The notes beneath the pieces are model-generated. The model was not told the DNA's origin, made no database searches, and saw nothing but the letters and a program-made list of their open reading frames with translations. From NCBI RefSeq assembly GCF_001553935.1, contig NZ_CP014232.1, positions 62,001-126,000 on the forward strand: a stretch of 64,000 nucleotides of DNA, given 5' to 3'. Below are positions 17,091-26,995 of the stretch, in pieces. The translations under genes were made by a program, and so were the position numbers. The DNA comes from Actinomyces oris (GTDB lineage Bacteria; Actinomycetota; Actinomycetes; Actinomycetales; Actinomycetaceae). How positions within the stretch are numbered: position 1 is the first letter of the stretch; the number at the start of each line of letters is the position of its first letter.

Positions 17091-18752
17091 TCAGACCGGT
17101 GCGCCCACGCGCAGGGTGGGCAGACCCAGGCTCACCGGAGCGGTGTCGGGCTCGGGAGTGGCGCAGGCCTCAGCCTGGCGGCGTTCCCAGGCGTCCCCGG
17201 CTCGGGTGCGTCGCACCTGGAACAGGGCGGGGCCGTCGTCGAGCCAGAGGCGGTCACCGGGCTTGAGGGCCTCGTTGGCGGCCGCGGCGCGCGGGTCCAG
17301 CTCGCGCCCGCAGCGGGCGGAGTCGGCGATGAGGTTGTGGGGGGCGCCGTGGGTGACGCGCACGGCGACCATGTCGCCGGGGCGCGGGGCCCCGCCGGCG
17401 TAGTCGTCCTCGGCCAGGCCCTCGGGCAGGGCGACGTGGACGAGGCGGTTGTCGGCGGCGCGCCCGGAGATGCGGGCGGTGACCGAGTCGCGGCGCCCCT
17501 CGCCCTCGGCGACGAGCACCTCCACGACGCGTCCCTCCTGGCGCTCGTTCTCCTCGTGGGCGATGCGGCGCACGAGCGCGTCGAGCCGCCGGTAGCGGTC
17601 CTTGACGACCTCGGTGGGGACCTGGTCGTCGCGGTCGGCGGCGGGGGTGCCCGGGCGCGGAGAGTACTCGAAGGTGTAGGCCGAGGCGAAGCGGGCCTGC
17701 TCGACGACGTCGAGGGTAGCCTGGAAGTCCTCCTCGGTCTCGCCGGGGAAGCCGACGATGATGTCGGTGGTGATGGCGGCCTCGGGCATGACGTCGCGGA
17801 CCTTGTCCAGGATGCCCAGGAAGCGCTGAGTGCGGTAGGAGCGGCGCATGGCGCGCAGCACCCGGTCGGACCCGGACTGCAGGGGCATGTGCAGGCTGGG
17901 CATGACGGCCTCGGTGGTGGCCATGGCCTCGATGACGTCGTCGGTGAAGGCGGCGGGGTGGGGGCTGGTGAAGCGCACGCGCTCGATGCCCTCGACTGAG
18001 CCGGTCGCCCGCAGCAGCTTGGCGAAGGCGCCGCGGTCCCCGAAGCCGACCCCGTAGGAGTTAACGTTCTGCCCCAGGAGGGTCACCTCGATGGCGCCCT
18101 GCGCGGCGACGGCCTCGACCTCGGCCAGGACGTCACCGGGGCGGCGGTCGCGCTGCTTGCCGCGCAGGGAGGGCACGATGCAGAAGGTGCAGGTGTTGTT
18201 GCAGCCCACGGCGATGGAGACCCAGGCGGCGTAGGAGGACTCGCGGCGGGTGGGCAGGGTGGAGGGGAAGACCTTGAGGGACTCCTCGAGCTCGACGGCG
18301 GCCGCGGAGTTGTGCCGGGCGCGCTCGAGCAGGGCGGGCAGGACGTCGAGGTTGTGGGTGCCGAAGACGACGTCGACCCAGGGGGCCCGCTCGACGATCC
18401 CCTCCCCCATCTGCTGGGCCAGGCAGCCGGCCACGGCGATCTGCATGCCGGGGCGCTCACGCTTGACGGCGGCGAGCTGGCCCAGGTTTCCGAAGAGCCG
18501 GGTGGCGGCGTTCTCACGCACCGAGCAGGTGTTGATGATGACGACATCGGCCCCGCCGTCGCCGGCGTCGGTGGCGCGGGCGGCGGCCTCGGGCACGTCC
18601 TCGACGCGCAGGTAGCCGGCTCTCTCCAGCAGTCCCGCCATGTGCTCGGAGTCGTGGACGTTCATCTGGCAGCCGAGCGTGCGCACGTGGTAGGTGCGCG
18701 GCAGGCCGCCTCGGGCGTCGAGAACGGGGGCGGAGGTGGTCAGCGTGGTCAT
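17091..18752 (-). CDS. miaB: tRNA-2-methylthio-N6-dimethylallyladenosine synthase MiaB
   Basis: MiaB is a radical-SAM enzyme that adds a methylthio group to the A37 already prenylated by MiaA. The 553-residue product has the N-terminal cluster cysteines in [15 protein letters not shown] and AGCLAQ, the radical-SAM triad CNNTCTFC, and a C-terminal TRAM domain (about residues 390-460). A further 80 residues follow, ending near the tetR region, which is longer than the E. coli enzyme. The ATG at 18752 is taken because it directly precedes the MTTase domain; TACACT lies eight bases upstream. It diverges from the gcv operon. Confidence 0.95.
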   Translation of the reverse strand: MTTLTTSAPVLDARGGLPRTYHVRTLGCQMNVHDSEHMAGLLERAGYLRVEDVPEAAARATDAGDGGADVVIINTCSVRENAATRLFGNLGQLAAVKRERPGMQIAVAGCLAQQMGEGIVERAPWVDVVFGTHNLDVLPALLERARHNSAAAVELEESLKVFPSTLPTRRESSYAAWVSIAVGCNNTCTFCIVPSLRGKQRDRRPGDVLAEVEAVAAQGAIEVTLLGQNVNSYGVGFGDRGAFAKLLRATGSVEGIERVRFTSPHPAAFTDDVIEAMATTEAVMPSLHMPLQSGSDRVLRAMRRSYRTQRFLGILDKVRDVMPEAAITTDIIVGFPGETEEDFQATLDVVEQARFASAYTFEYSPRPGTPAADRDDQVPTEVVKDRYRRLDALVRRIAHEENERQEGRVVEVLVAEGEGRRDSVTARISGRAADNRLVHVALPEGLAEDDYAGGAPRPGDMVAVRVTHGAPHNLIADSARCGRELDPRAAAANEALKPGDRLWLDDGPALFQVRRTRAGDAWERRQAEACATPEPDTAPVSLGLPTLRVGAPV

Positions 18753-18927
18753 CGCCGAGCAGTGTAGGTGGCGGCGGGGCCCCGCCCCAGCCCTGGCGCA
18801 GCGTCGTGACCAGATGCACGGCTGATGGTCCTCGACCTGGGCCTCACGGAGCGCCGCTTCCATTCTGCTGCGCGGATGCGGGCTCCTTCACTAGGATGTG
18901 ACGCGCCACACGATGAGAGGGAGGGTT

Positions 18928-21849
18928 ATGACGGCGCCCCACACACCTACGCGCTTCCTGGACCGGCACCTGGGCACGACGGGAGCGGACCTGGACACGG
19001 TCCTGACCAGCATCGGTGCTCGGAGCCTGGAGGACCTGGCCGTCCGGGTGGTCCCCACCACCCTGCCCGTCCTGGATCCCCCGCAGCAGCCCGAGCGCCC
19101 CGATGCCGTCGTCGGCGGGCTGAGCGAGGACGAGGCCGTCAGCGCGCTCAGGTCCCTGGCCGCCCTCAACGACCCACACACCGAGATGATCGGGTGCGGT
19201 TACCACCCCACCATCACCCCCGCCATCATCGTGCGCGACGTCCTGTCCAATCCCGCTTGGACCACCGCCTACACCCCCTACCAGGCGGAGATCAGCCAGG
19301 GGCGACTGGAGGCCCAGCTGCTGTTCCAGACCGTCGTGGCCGATCTCACCGGCCTGCCGGTGGCCTGCACCTCCCTGCTGGATGAGGCCACGGCCGTGGC
19401 CGAGGCCGTCCTGCTCATGACGCGCGCGCACCGCGGCCCCGGCGCCCCCGTGCTCCTCGACTCCGGCCTGCACCCCCAGCTCATCGAGGTGGCCTCGGCC
19501 CGGGCCGAGGCCCTGGGCATCGACGTCGAGGTCGTCTGCATCTCCACGATCACCGAAGACGGCGCTCCCCTGACCGGGGCGGTCCTCGCCCACACCACCA
19601 GCCGCGGACTCGTCCAGGACCTCGCCGGTGCCGTCGCGGCCGTCCACGCCCGCGGCGGCCTGGTGGCAGTCGATGCCGACCCGCTGGCCCTGACGCTGCT
19701 GACCGAGCCGGGCGCCGTCGGCGCGGATATCGCCGTCGGCACCGCACAGCGCCTGGGGGTGCCCCTGTTCTTCGGCGGCCCCCACCCGGGCTTCATGTCC
19801 GTCACCGAGGCGCTGCGGCGCCAGCTGCCGGGACGCGTGGTCGGCGTCTCCCGGGACACCGAGGGCCGTGAGGCCTACCGCCTGGCCCTGCAGACCCGCG
19901 AGCAGCACATTCGCCGGGAGAAGGCTACCTCGAATATCTGCACCGCGCAGGCCCTGCTGGCGGTCGTCGCGGCCTTCTACGCGGTCTACCACGGTCCCGA
20001 GGGCCTGGTGTCCATCGCCGAGCACGTGCACCGCCGGGCCGAGCACCTGGCCGTCGGCGCCTGCGCGCTCGGGCTCGCCCTCGAGCACGAGGAGTTCTTC
20101 GACACGGTGAGCGTGCGGCTGCCCGGCGCCGCCCGCCGGGCCATCGAGCGCGCTGAGGCGCTGGGCTACAACCTGCGCCTGCTCGATGCCGACCACGTGG
20201 GCGTGAGCGTCAACGAGACCACCACCGATGACGACGTCACCACGGTCCTGCGAGCGCTCGCCGACTCCAACCCCCACGCCGCGCAGGATCCCGCCCCGGG
20301 CACCGACGGCGTCACCCGGTTCCCCCTGCCCACCTCGCTGGCGCGCACGAGCACCTTCCTGACCCACCCGAGCTTCCACCGCCACCGCAGCGAGACCGCC
20401 CTCGTGCGCTACATCCGGCGGCTGGCGGACCGCGACCTCGCCCTCGACCGGACGATGATCCCGCTGGGCTCGTGCACCCTCAAGCTCAACGCGGCCGCGC
20501 AGTCAGCCGTGTGGCTCAGCCCAGGGCTCGCCGGCATCCACCCCTACGCCCCCGCGACCCAGACGCGCGGCTGGCGCCTGCTGCTGGACGGTCTCGCCGA
20601 CCGGCTGGCGCAGCTGACCGGCTACGACCGGTGCAGCCTGCAGCCGGCCTCCGGCGCCCAGGGCGAGCTCGCCGGCCTGCTGGCGGTGCGCGGCTACCTC
20701 CGGGCCACCGGGCAGCAGCAACGCGACCTCGTCCTGGTACCCGCCAGCGCCCACGGCACGAACGCCGCCTCGGCCGCCGGCGCCGGCTTCAGCGTCACGG
20801 TGGTCGCCACCGCCGAGGACGGCTCCATCGACGTCGACCACCTGCGCGAGCTCCTGGCCGAGTACGGTCAGCGCGTCGCGGCCATCATGCTCACGTACCC
20901 CTCCACCCACGGCGTCTTCGAGCCGCAGGTCACTGAGGTCACCGCCCTCGTCCACGACGCCGGCGGCCAGGTCTACATCGACGGCGCCAACCTCAACGCC
21001 CTCACGGGGCTGCTGCGCCCGGGTGACCTCGGTGGCGATGTGTCCCACCTCAACCTGCACAAGACCTTCGCCGTCCCTCACGGCGGCGGCGGTCCGGGCG
21101 TGGGGCCCGTCGTCGTCAAGGAGCACCTGGCCCCCTACCTTCCGGCCGGCCCCGCCGGATCGGCCCTCCCGACGGACGAGGACCACGACCGGGGCTTCGG
21201 CGGAGCAGCGGCCATGGGGGCCCGCTTCGGCTCGGCGGGGGTCATGCCGCTGGCCTGGACGTACCTGGCCACGCTCACCGACGCCGATCTGCGCCGGGTC
21301 ACCCTCACGGCGCTGGCCCACGCGAGCTATCTCTCGCAGGCGCTCGCCGACGTCTTCCCCACCCTGTACACCCATCGCGGGCACGTGGCACACGAGTGCG
21401 TCCTCGACCTGCGTGCACTCACCGCCGCCACCGGCGTGACCGCCGAGGACGTGGCCAAGAGGCTCATCGACTACGGGTTCCACGCGCCGACCCTCTCCTT
21501 CCCGGTGGCCGGCACGCTCATGGTCGAGCCCACCGAGTCCGAGCCCCTGGCCGAGCTGGATCGCTTCATCGCGGCCATGCGCTCGATCCGTGCCGAGATC
21601 GACGAGGTCGCCTCGGGGGCCGTGGCGCTGGAGGACTCGGTGCTGCGCCGCTCGCCGCACACGCTGGCGGCCGTCACGGCCGAGCCCTGGAAGCGGCCCT
21701 ACTCGCGCGCCACCGCGGCCTTCCCGCTGGCGGGCATGGAGACGGACAAGTACTTCCCCCCGGTCTCGCGGGTGGACAACGCGTGGGGCGACCGCCACCT
21801 GATGTGCACCTGCCCGCCACCCGATGCCTTCGAGGCGCACGAGGCCTGA
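18928..21849 (+). CDS. gcvP: Glycine dehydrogenase (decarboxylating), P-protein
   Basis: GcvP is the PLP enzyme of the glycine cleavage system; it decarboxylates glycine and passes the aminomethyl group to lipoyl-GcvH. The ATG at 18928 follows GAGAGGGAGGG and gives 973 residues, so both halves are fused in one chain as in E. coli. The PLP lysine is Lys712 in HLNLHKTFAVPHGGGGPG. A TAGGAT -10 at 18892-18897 lies about 30 bases upstream. The operon order is gcvP-gcvT-gcvH, with 30 and 45 bases between genes. No glycine riboswitch is recognisable upstream. Confidence 0.96.
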   Translation: MTAPHTPTRFLDRHLGTTGADLDTVLTSIGARSLEDLAVRVVPTTLPVLDPPQQPERPDAVVGGLSEDEAVSALRSLAALNDPHTEMIGCGYHPTITPAIIVRDVLSNPAWTTAYTPYQAEISQGRLEAQLLFQTVVADLTGLPVACTSLLDEATAVAEAVLLMTRAHRGPGAPVLLDSGLHPQLIEVASARAEALGIDVEVVCISTITEDGAPLTGAVLAHTTSRGLVQDLAGAVAAVHARGGLVAVDADPLALTLLTEPGAVGADIAVGTAQRLGVPLFFGGPHPGFMSVTEALRRQLPGRVVGVSRDTEGREAYRLALQTREQHIRREKATSNICTAQALLAVVAAFYAVYHGPEGLVSIAEHVHRRAEHLAVGACALGLALEHEEFFDTVSVRLPGAARRAIERAEALGYNLRLLDADHVGVSVNETTTDDDVTTVLRALADSNPHAAQDPAPGTDGVTRFPLPTSLARTSTFLTHPSFHRHRSETALVRYIRRLADRDLALDRTMIPLGSCTLKLNAAAQSAVWLSPGLAGIHPYAPATQTRGWRLLLDGLADRLAQLTGYDRCSLQPASGAQGELAGLLAVRGYLRATGQQQRDLVLVPASAHGTNAASAAGAGFSVTVVATAEDGSIDVDHLRELLAEYGQRVAAIMLTYPSTHGVFEPQVTEVTALVHDAGGQVYIDGANLNALTGLLRPGDLGGDVSHLNLHKTFAVPHGGGGPGVGPVVVKEHLAPYLPAGPAGSALPTDEDHDRGFGGAAAMGARFGSAGVMPLAWTYLATLTDADLRRVTLTALAHASYLSQALADVFPTLYTHRGHVAHECVLDLRALTAATGVTAEDVAKRLIDYGFHAPTLSFPVAGTLMVEPTESEPLAELDRFIAAMRSIRAEIDEVASGAVALEDSVLRRSPHTLAAVTAEPWKRPYSRATAAFPLAGMETDKYFPPVSRVDNAWGDRHLMCTCPPPDAFEAHEA

Positions 21850-21879
21850 GCCGAGACCACGTCTGACGAGGAGACAGCG

Positions 21880-23144
21880 ATGAGCGAGCACACCGAGACC
21901 GGCGCAGCCGTCCTGCGCACCACGCCCCTGCACCGCGTGCACACGGCCCTGGGCGCGTCCTTCACCGACTTCGGCGGCTGGCAGATGCCGTTGCGCTACA
22001 CCTCTGACCTGGCCGAGCACCACGCGGTGCGCCGAAGCGCGGGGATCTTCGACCTGTCCCACATGGGTGAGGTCAAGGTCGCCGGCCCCGAGGCGGGCGC
22101 CGCCCTGGACCACGCGCTCGTGGGGCCCTGTCGGCCGTGGCGGTGGGGCGCGCCCGCTACACGATGATCGTCTCGCCCTCCGGCGGGGTCATCGACGACC
22201 TCATCGTCTACCACGTGGGCGACGAGGAGTACCTCGTGGTGCCCAACGCCGGCAACCGCGAGCGCGTCGCCGCCGAGCTGGTCGCCCGTTGCGCGGGCTT
22301 CGACTGCACGGTCGAGGACATCTCTCTGCGCACCTGCCTCATCGCCGTCCAGGGGCCGCGGGCGCAGGAGGTGCTCGTCGGCGTCGTCGAGTCCGGTGCC
22401 GCCATGCCCGGCGCCCTCAGGCCCCTTGAGGGCTCGGAGGAGGAAGACTGCGGACCGGACGTGCTGTGCGGTCCCACGCTCTTGGAGCGCCTGCGCTTCT
22501 ACGCTGCCGTCAGGGCGACGGCGGCGGGGCACTCGGTGCTGCTGGCCCGTACCGGCTACACGGGTGAGGACGGCTTCGAACTGTTCTGCGGCGCGGAGGA
22601 CGCCGTGGACCTGTGGACGGTCATCACCAGTGCCGCGGCGGCCCTGGAGCCCACCGTCATCGACGGCGAGCCGGTGCCGGCGCTGACCCCCTGTGGGCTG
22701 GCGGCGCGCGACTCTCTGCGGCTGGAGGCCGGGATGCCCCTGTACGGGCACGAGCTCCACGAGGGGATGACGCCCTACGACGCCGGCCTGGGCATGGTGG
22801 TGCGGCTCAACAAGGGCGACTTCATCGGACGTGACGCCCTGGCCGCCCGGGCCGAGCAGGAGGGCACCGAGGGAACCTCGGTGCTGGTTCCCCTGACCGC
22901 TGAGGGTCGACGTGCGGCCCGGGCCGGTGCGCCGGTACTGGGCGACGACGGCGAGGTGCTCGGTACCGTGACCTCCGGCCTGCTGTCACCCACCCTGGGT
23001 CACCCCGTGGCCCTGGCGCTCCTGCGTCCCTGGAGTGAGGACGCCCCCGCCTGGCCCGTGGGCACGGTGCTCGTCGCCGACGTGCGCGGCAGGCCGCTGG
23101 AGGTCACGGTCGTCGACTCCCCCTTCTACAAGCGGACCCGATAA
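21880..23144 (+). pseudogene. gcvT: Aminomethyltransferase, T-protein, with one-base frameshift
   Basis: GcvT moves the methylene group from GcvH to tetrahydrofolate. The ATG at 21880 has GAGGAGA upstream. The first frame encodes residues through FDLSHMGEVKVAGPEAGAALDHALVG and then shifts at the G-run 22122-22125. The family-like sequence ALSAVAVGRARYTMI resumes in the next frame from 22125, and continues to the stop at 23144 with KPG-independent domains such as ARTGYTGEDGFELF and GHELHEGMTPYDAGLGM intact. Adding one G restores a single 421-codon frame, 50 residues longer than E. coli GcvT. Neither half has other damage, so a sequencing error or recent mutation is more likely than an old pseudogene. 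Confidence 0.85.
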
Positions 23145-23189
23145 GGCGTCCCGCACCACCCACCACCACCTGACAGGAAGGACCCCATC

Positions 23190-23576
23190 ATGGCTCAGAG
23201 CGTGCGCGCTCACCTGCGCTACAGCATCGACCACGAGTGGCTGGAGGACGGTGAGCCCGCACGCGTGGGCATCACTACCGTCGCCGCCGATGCTCTCGGT
23301 GAGGTCGTCTTCGTCGACCTGCCCGAGGTCGGCGCCCAGGTCGAGGCGGGCGAGCCCTGCGGCGAGCTCGAGTCGACCAAGTCCGTCTCGGACCTCGTCT
23401 CGCCCGTGAGCGGCACCGTCGTCGCCGTCAACGAGGCGGTCGTCGACGAGCCGGGCACCATCAACGAGGACCCCTACGGTGCCGGCTGGCTGTTCACGGT
23501 GACGGTCAGCGCTGAGGGAGATCTGCTCAGCGCCCAGGACTACGCAGACAAGTTCGACGCCGTCGTCGACGGCTGA
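23190..23576 (+). CDS. gcvH: Glycine cleavage system H-protein
   Basis: GcvH carries the lipoyl arm that shuttles the aminomethyl intermediate between GcvP, GcvT and the L-protein. The 128-residue product is of normal length. The lipoylation site is Lys64 in [24 protein letters not shown] lies 11 bases before the ATG. It ends the gcvPTH operon and its stop is four bases from the convergent ndh stop, with no hairpin between. No lipoate ligase or L-protein gene is in the window. Confidence 0.97.
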   Translation: MAQSVRAHLRYSIDHEWLEDGEPARVGITTVAADALGEVVFVDLPEVGAQVEAGEPCGELESTKSVSDLVSPVSGTVVAVNEAVVDEPGTINEDPYGAGWLFTVTVSAEGDLLSAQDYADKFDAVVDG

Positions 23577-23580
23577 GCAC

Positions 23581-25104
23581 TCAGGACCCGCTGTCGGCGG
23601 CCTTGCGGCGGGCGGCGAGGTCGGCGTCGTGACGGGCCGCCGTGGCGAAGGCCGCGCCGGGCTCGGCGATGGAGCCGAAGGAGGCCAGGTCGCGACGGAA
23701 GACGACGGCGGCCAGCCAGTCCATCATGATGCGCACCTTCCGGTTGAGGGTCGGCATCGCGTAGACGTGATAGCCGCGGTGAGCGGTCCAGGCGGTGAAG
23801 CCGCGCAGGTCCCGGCCCATGATGCGGGCGACGCCCTTGCCGATGCCCAGGGAGGCCACGGTGCCCAGGTTCGCGTGCGCGTAGGACTTCAGAGGCACAC
23901 CGTTCTCGTCCCCGGCGGCGAGGACGGCCACGAGGTTGTCGGCCAGCAGCTTGGCCTGACGCACCGCGTGCTGGGCGGTGGGGGCGCAGGTGGCCTCGGG
24001 GTCCTCGGAGGTCAGGTCCGGGACGGCGGCGCAGTCGCCGGCGGCCCAGGCTCCCTCGACCGGCGCGCCGTCGCGCGCCACCTGAAGGGTGGGCAGCGCG
24101 GTGACCCGGCCGCGGGCGTCGATGGGCAGGTCGGAGGCGGTCTGCAGCACCGGGGCGGCCTTGACGCCGGCGGTCCACACGATGGTGTCGGCGTCGAACT
24201 CGGTGCCGTCGGACAGGACGACGTGGCCGTCGACGCAGGAGTTGAGGAAGGTGTTGAGCCGCACGTCGATGCCGCGCTCAAGCAGCTGCTGCAGCCCGTA
24301 GCCGGAGAGCTCCTCGGTGAGCTCGGGCAGGATGCGGCGCGAGCCCTCGACGAGGACGAAGCGGACGTCGCGCTGCTCGATGGAAGGGATGGTGCGCACG
24401 GTCGCGCGTGCCATGTCCTCCAGCTCGGCGATGGCCTCGACGCCCGCGAAGCCTCCTCCGACGAAGACGAAGGTGAGCAGGCGCCTGCGGCGCTCGGTGT
24501 CCCAGGTGGAGGCGGCGTCCTCGATGCGGGTGAGGACCCGGTTGCGCAGGGCGGTGGCCTCCTCGACCTGCTTGAAGCCCATGGCCTGCTCCGCCAGGCC
24601 GGGAATCGGCAGGGTGCGGGCCTCGGCGCCCAGGGCGATGACGAGGTGGTCGTAGGTCAGGGTGTAGGGCTCGACCGGCTCGTGCGTGGACTGGGGGGTC
24701 GGGGGACGCACGGTGACGGTGCGGCCCGCGTGGTCGATGGCGGTGACGGCGCCGGTGATGATGGTGACGCCGTCGAGGTTACGGCGGTGGGGCGCGACGA
24801 CGTGGCGTGGCTGGATGGAGCCGGCCGCGACCTCCGGCAGGAAGGGCTGGTAGGTCATGTAGGCGCGCGAGTCGATGATGGCGATCTCGACCTGGTCGAG
24901 GTTGAGCTGGGCGCGCAGGGCCCGGGCGACGCAGAAGCCGACGTAGCCGCCACCGGCGATGACGACGCGGGGCGGACGGCGGCTGCCCGTGCCGGCGGCG
25001 ACGTCGGGGACGTCATGGCGGGCCGGACGTACGGCCAGTGCGAGGGCGGCTCCGGCGGCCAGGAGGCCGGCGGTCGACAGGGCAATGGTGGTGCGACGAC
25101 TCAT
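23581..25104 (-). CDS. ndh: Type II NADH dehydrogenase (NDH-2)
   Basis: NDH-2 is a single-chain flavoprotein that oxidises NADH and reduces quinone without pumping protons. The 507-residue product has an N-terminal hydrophobic segment (about residues 8-25), then two Rossmann motifs, VVIAGGGYVGF for FAD and FVFVGGGFAGVEA for NADH, and the C-terminal membrane-anchor region after ASLGIGKGVARIMG. The ATG at 25104 has TAGATT six bases upstream and no ribosome binding site, so a leaderless start is favoured over a GTG at 25110. A 16-base palindrome overlaps the -10. Confidence 0.9.
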   Translation of the reverse strand: MSRRTTIALSTAGLLAAGAALALAVRPARHDVPDVAAGTGSRRPPRVVIAGGGYVGFCVARALRAQLNLDQVEIAIIDSRAYMTYQPFLPEVAAGSIQPRHVVAPHRRNLDGVTIITGAVTAIDHAGRTVTVRPPTPQSTHEPVEPYTLTYDHLVIALGAEARTLPIPGLAEQAMGFKQVEEATALRNRVLTRIEDAASTWDTERRRRLLTFVFVGGGFAGVEAIAELEDMARATVRTIPSIEQRDVRFVLVEGSRRILPELTEELSGYGLQQLLERGIDVRLNTFLNSCVDGHVVLSDGTEFDADTIVWTAGVKAAPVLQTASDLPIDARGRVTALPTLQVARDGAPVEGAWAAGDCAAVPDLTSEDPEATCAPTAQHAVRQAKLLADNLVAVLAAGDENGVPLKSYAHANLGTVASLGIGKGVARIMGRDLRGFTAWTAHRGYHVYAMPTLNRKVRIMMDWLAAVVFRRDLASFGSIAEPGAAFATAARHDADLAARRKAADSGS

Positions 25105-25113
25105 GGGCACAAT

Positions 25114-25129
25114 CTAAGGGCACCCTTAG
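25114..25129. promoter_or_regulatory. Palindrome overlapping the ndh -10 element
   Basis: CTAAGGG-CA-CCCTTAG is a perfect inverted repeat with 7-bp arms. It overlaps the -10 TAGATT, so a bound protein would block ndh transcription. It does not resemble the known Rex or DtxR consensus closely. Confidence 0.55.
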
Positions 25130-25202
25130 TAAAAGATCACGCTAGGACCTATTTCCTAGACATGGTTCCTGTCACAGTGGGTTCTCGGGGGCCCGTGCGT
25201 CG

Positions 25203-26930
25203 TCAACGCAGCCCCACGATCTGCCCGGTGTCGAGGTCGACGTCGATGCGCTCGGCGGCGGGCCGGCTCGGCAGCCCCGGCATGGTCGACAGGCTGCCGC
25301 AGATCGCGTAGACGTAGCCGGCCCCCGCGGCCAGGCGCACCTCGCGCACCGGCAGGCGCCACCCGGTGGGCACGCCCTTGCGGCCAGGTTCAGCGGACAG
25401 GGACAGCGGGGTCTTGGCGACGATGACGGGCAGGTGGCCGAAGCCTGCCTGCTCGTAGGCCTCCAGCAGTCTGCTCGCGGCGGGGGTGTAGTCCACGCCG
25501 TCGGCGCCGTAGAGGTCGGCGAGCTTGGAGATCTTGGTGCGCAGGTCGTCCTGCGGCTCGTAGGCGGGTCGGCTGCTGGCCGGCTCTCCCGCCTCCTGGC
25601 AGGCCTCGACGACGGCTCCGGCCAGGTCGAGGCAGCCCTCGCCTCCCCTGGTGACGGGGTGGCAGACCGCGACCCGGGCTCCGGCGTCGCCGGCGATACG
25701 CGTCACCTCCTCGATCTCGGCGTTGTGGTCGGTGGGGAAGGCGTTGACGGCCACGACCGGGGTGATGCCGAAGCCCCGCACGATCTGCAGGTGCTTGAGC
25801 AGGTTGGCGGCGCCGTCGCGCACGTCATCGACGTTCTCCTGGAGCATCTCCTCGGGCAGGTCCTTGCCGCTGACGAGGCGGTGGCGTCCGCTGTGGGCCT
25901 TGAGCGCCCTGATGGTGACCACGACGACGGCGACGCTCGGGTGCATCCCGGAGACGGCGCACTTGAGGTCGATGAAGCGCTCCAGGCCCATGTCGGATCC
26001 GAAGCCGGCCTCGGTGAGGATGTAGCCGCCGTCGCGGGCTCCTGCCGCAGCGACGCGGTCGGCGATGACCGAGGAGCATCCGGTGGCAATGTTGCCGAAG
26101 GGACCGGTATGGACCAGGACGGGGGTGCCCTCGCCGGTGCGCAGGAGATTGGGCTCAAGCGCATCGCGCAGGACGGCGCACATGGCTCCGGCCGCCTTGA
26201 GATCCTCGGCGCTGATCCACTCCCCACCACGGCTTCGGCCGATGACGATGCGCCCCAGGCGCCTGCGCAGGTCGGACAGGTCCGTGGCCAGCGACATGAT
26301 GACCATGAGCTCGCTGGCCGGGGTGATGTCGAAGGAGGCCTGCCGGGTGACTCCATCGATCTTGGCCCCCAGGCCGGTGACGATATGGCGCAGGGCGCGG
26401 TCGTTGACGTCCAGCACCCGGGGCCAGGTGATGGTGCGCTCGTCAATGTCGAGCTCATTGCCGTGGTGCAGGTGGTTGTCGATCATCGCCGACAGGAGGT
26501 TGTGGGCAGCGGTGATGGCATGGAAGTCGCCGGTCAGGTGCAGGTTCATCCGCTCGGCCGGCAGGATGCGGGCGCCTCCGGATCCTCCGGCTCCGCCCTT
26601 GATGCCGAAGGTGGGGCCCATGGCCGACTGGCGCAGAGTCAGGACTGTCTGCTGGCCCAGGCGGGTGAGCCCCTGGGCCAGTCCGATGGCCGTGGTGGTC
26701 TTGCCCTCCCCGAAAGGCGTCGGCGTGATCGCAGTGACGACGACGTAGTGAGGGCTACTCGCCCCACCGCCGCTCACGTGCTGGCTGGATTCCAGCGCCC
26801 GCAGGTCGATCTTGGCCACATCGCGGCCATAGGGAATGACGTACTCGGCGGCTATTCCCGCTGAGGCCGCCAACGCGTGGAGGTCGATCGGAGCGTCGGA
26901 GCCGCCAGTGGCCGCAATCACCTGGGTCAT
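25203..26930 (-). CDS. fhs: Formate--tetrahydrofolate ligase
   Basis: The enzyme makes 10-formyl-THF from formate, THF and ATP. The 575-residue product has the ATP-binding motif PTPFGEGKTTTAIGLAQGL near residues 70-88 and the family blocks GIKGGAGGSG and TGPFGNIATG, and its length is typical. The ATG at 26930 has TAGGCT six bases upstream, so the transcript is probably leaderless. It lies close to gcvPTH, and both feed one-carbon units into THF. It is not in the same operon because the strands differ. Confidence 0.96.
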   Translation of the reverse strand: MTQVIAATGGSDAPIDLHALAASAGIAAEYVIPYGRDVAKIDLRALESSQHVSGGGASSPHYVVVTAITPTPFGEGKTTTAIGLAQGLTRLGQQTVLTLRQSAMGPTFGIKGGAGGSGGARILPAERMNLHLTGDFHAITAAHNLLSAMIDNHLHHGNELDIDERTITWPRVLDVNDRALRHIVTGLGAKIDGVTRQASFDITPASELMVIMSLATDLSDLRRRLGRIVIGRSRGGEWISAEDLKAAGAMCAVLRDALEPNLLRTGEGTPVLVHTGPFGNIATGCSSVIADRVAAAGARDGGYILTEAGFGSDMGLERFIDLKCAVSGMHPSVAVVVVTIRALKAHSGRHRLVSGKDLPEEMLQENVDDVRDGAANLLKHLQIVRGFGITPVVAVNAFPTDHNAEIEEVTRIAGDAGARVAVCHPVTRGGEGCLDLAGAVVEACQEAGEPASSRPAYEPQDDLRTKISKLADLYGADGVDYTPAASRLLEAYEQAGFGHLPVIVAKTPLSLSAEPGRKGVPTGWRLPVREVRLAAGAGYVYAICGSLSTMPGLPSRPAAERIDVDLDTGQIVGLR

Positions 26931-26995
26931 GAGCCAAGCCTAGTCGGCCGGCACACAGGCCTCAGGCTCTTGACGCCCCACAAGCAGTCCCGTCC

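Noticed and set aside
18852..18927. A glycine riboswitch before gcvP
   Set aside because: The leader is under 40 bases from the -10, too short for the aptamer, and its conserved motifs are absent. The region before the AGCS array also lacks them.
22122..22125. Programmed frameshift in gcvT
   Set aside because: There is no slippery heptamer with a downstream structure that I can see, and GcvT is not known to use frameshifting.
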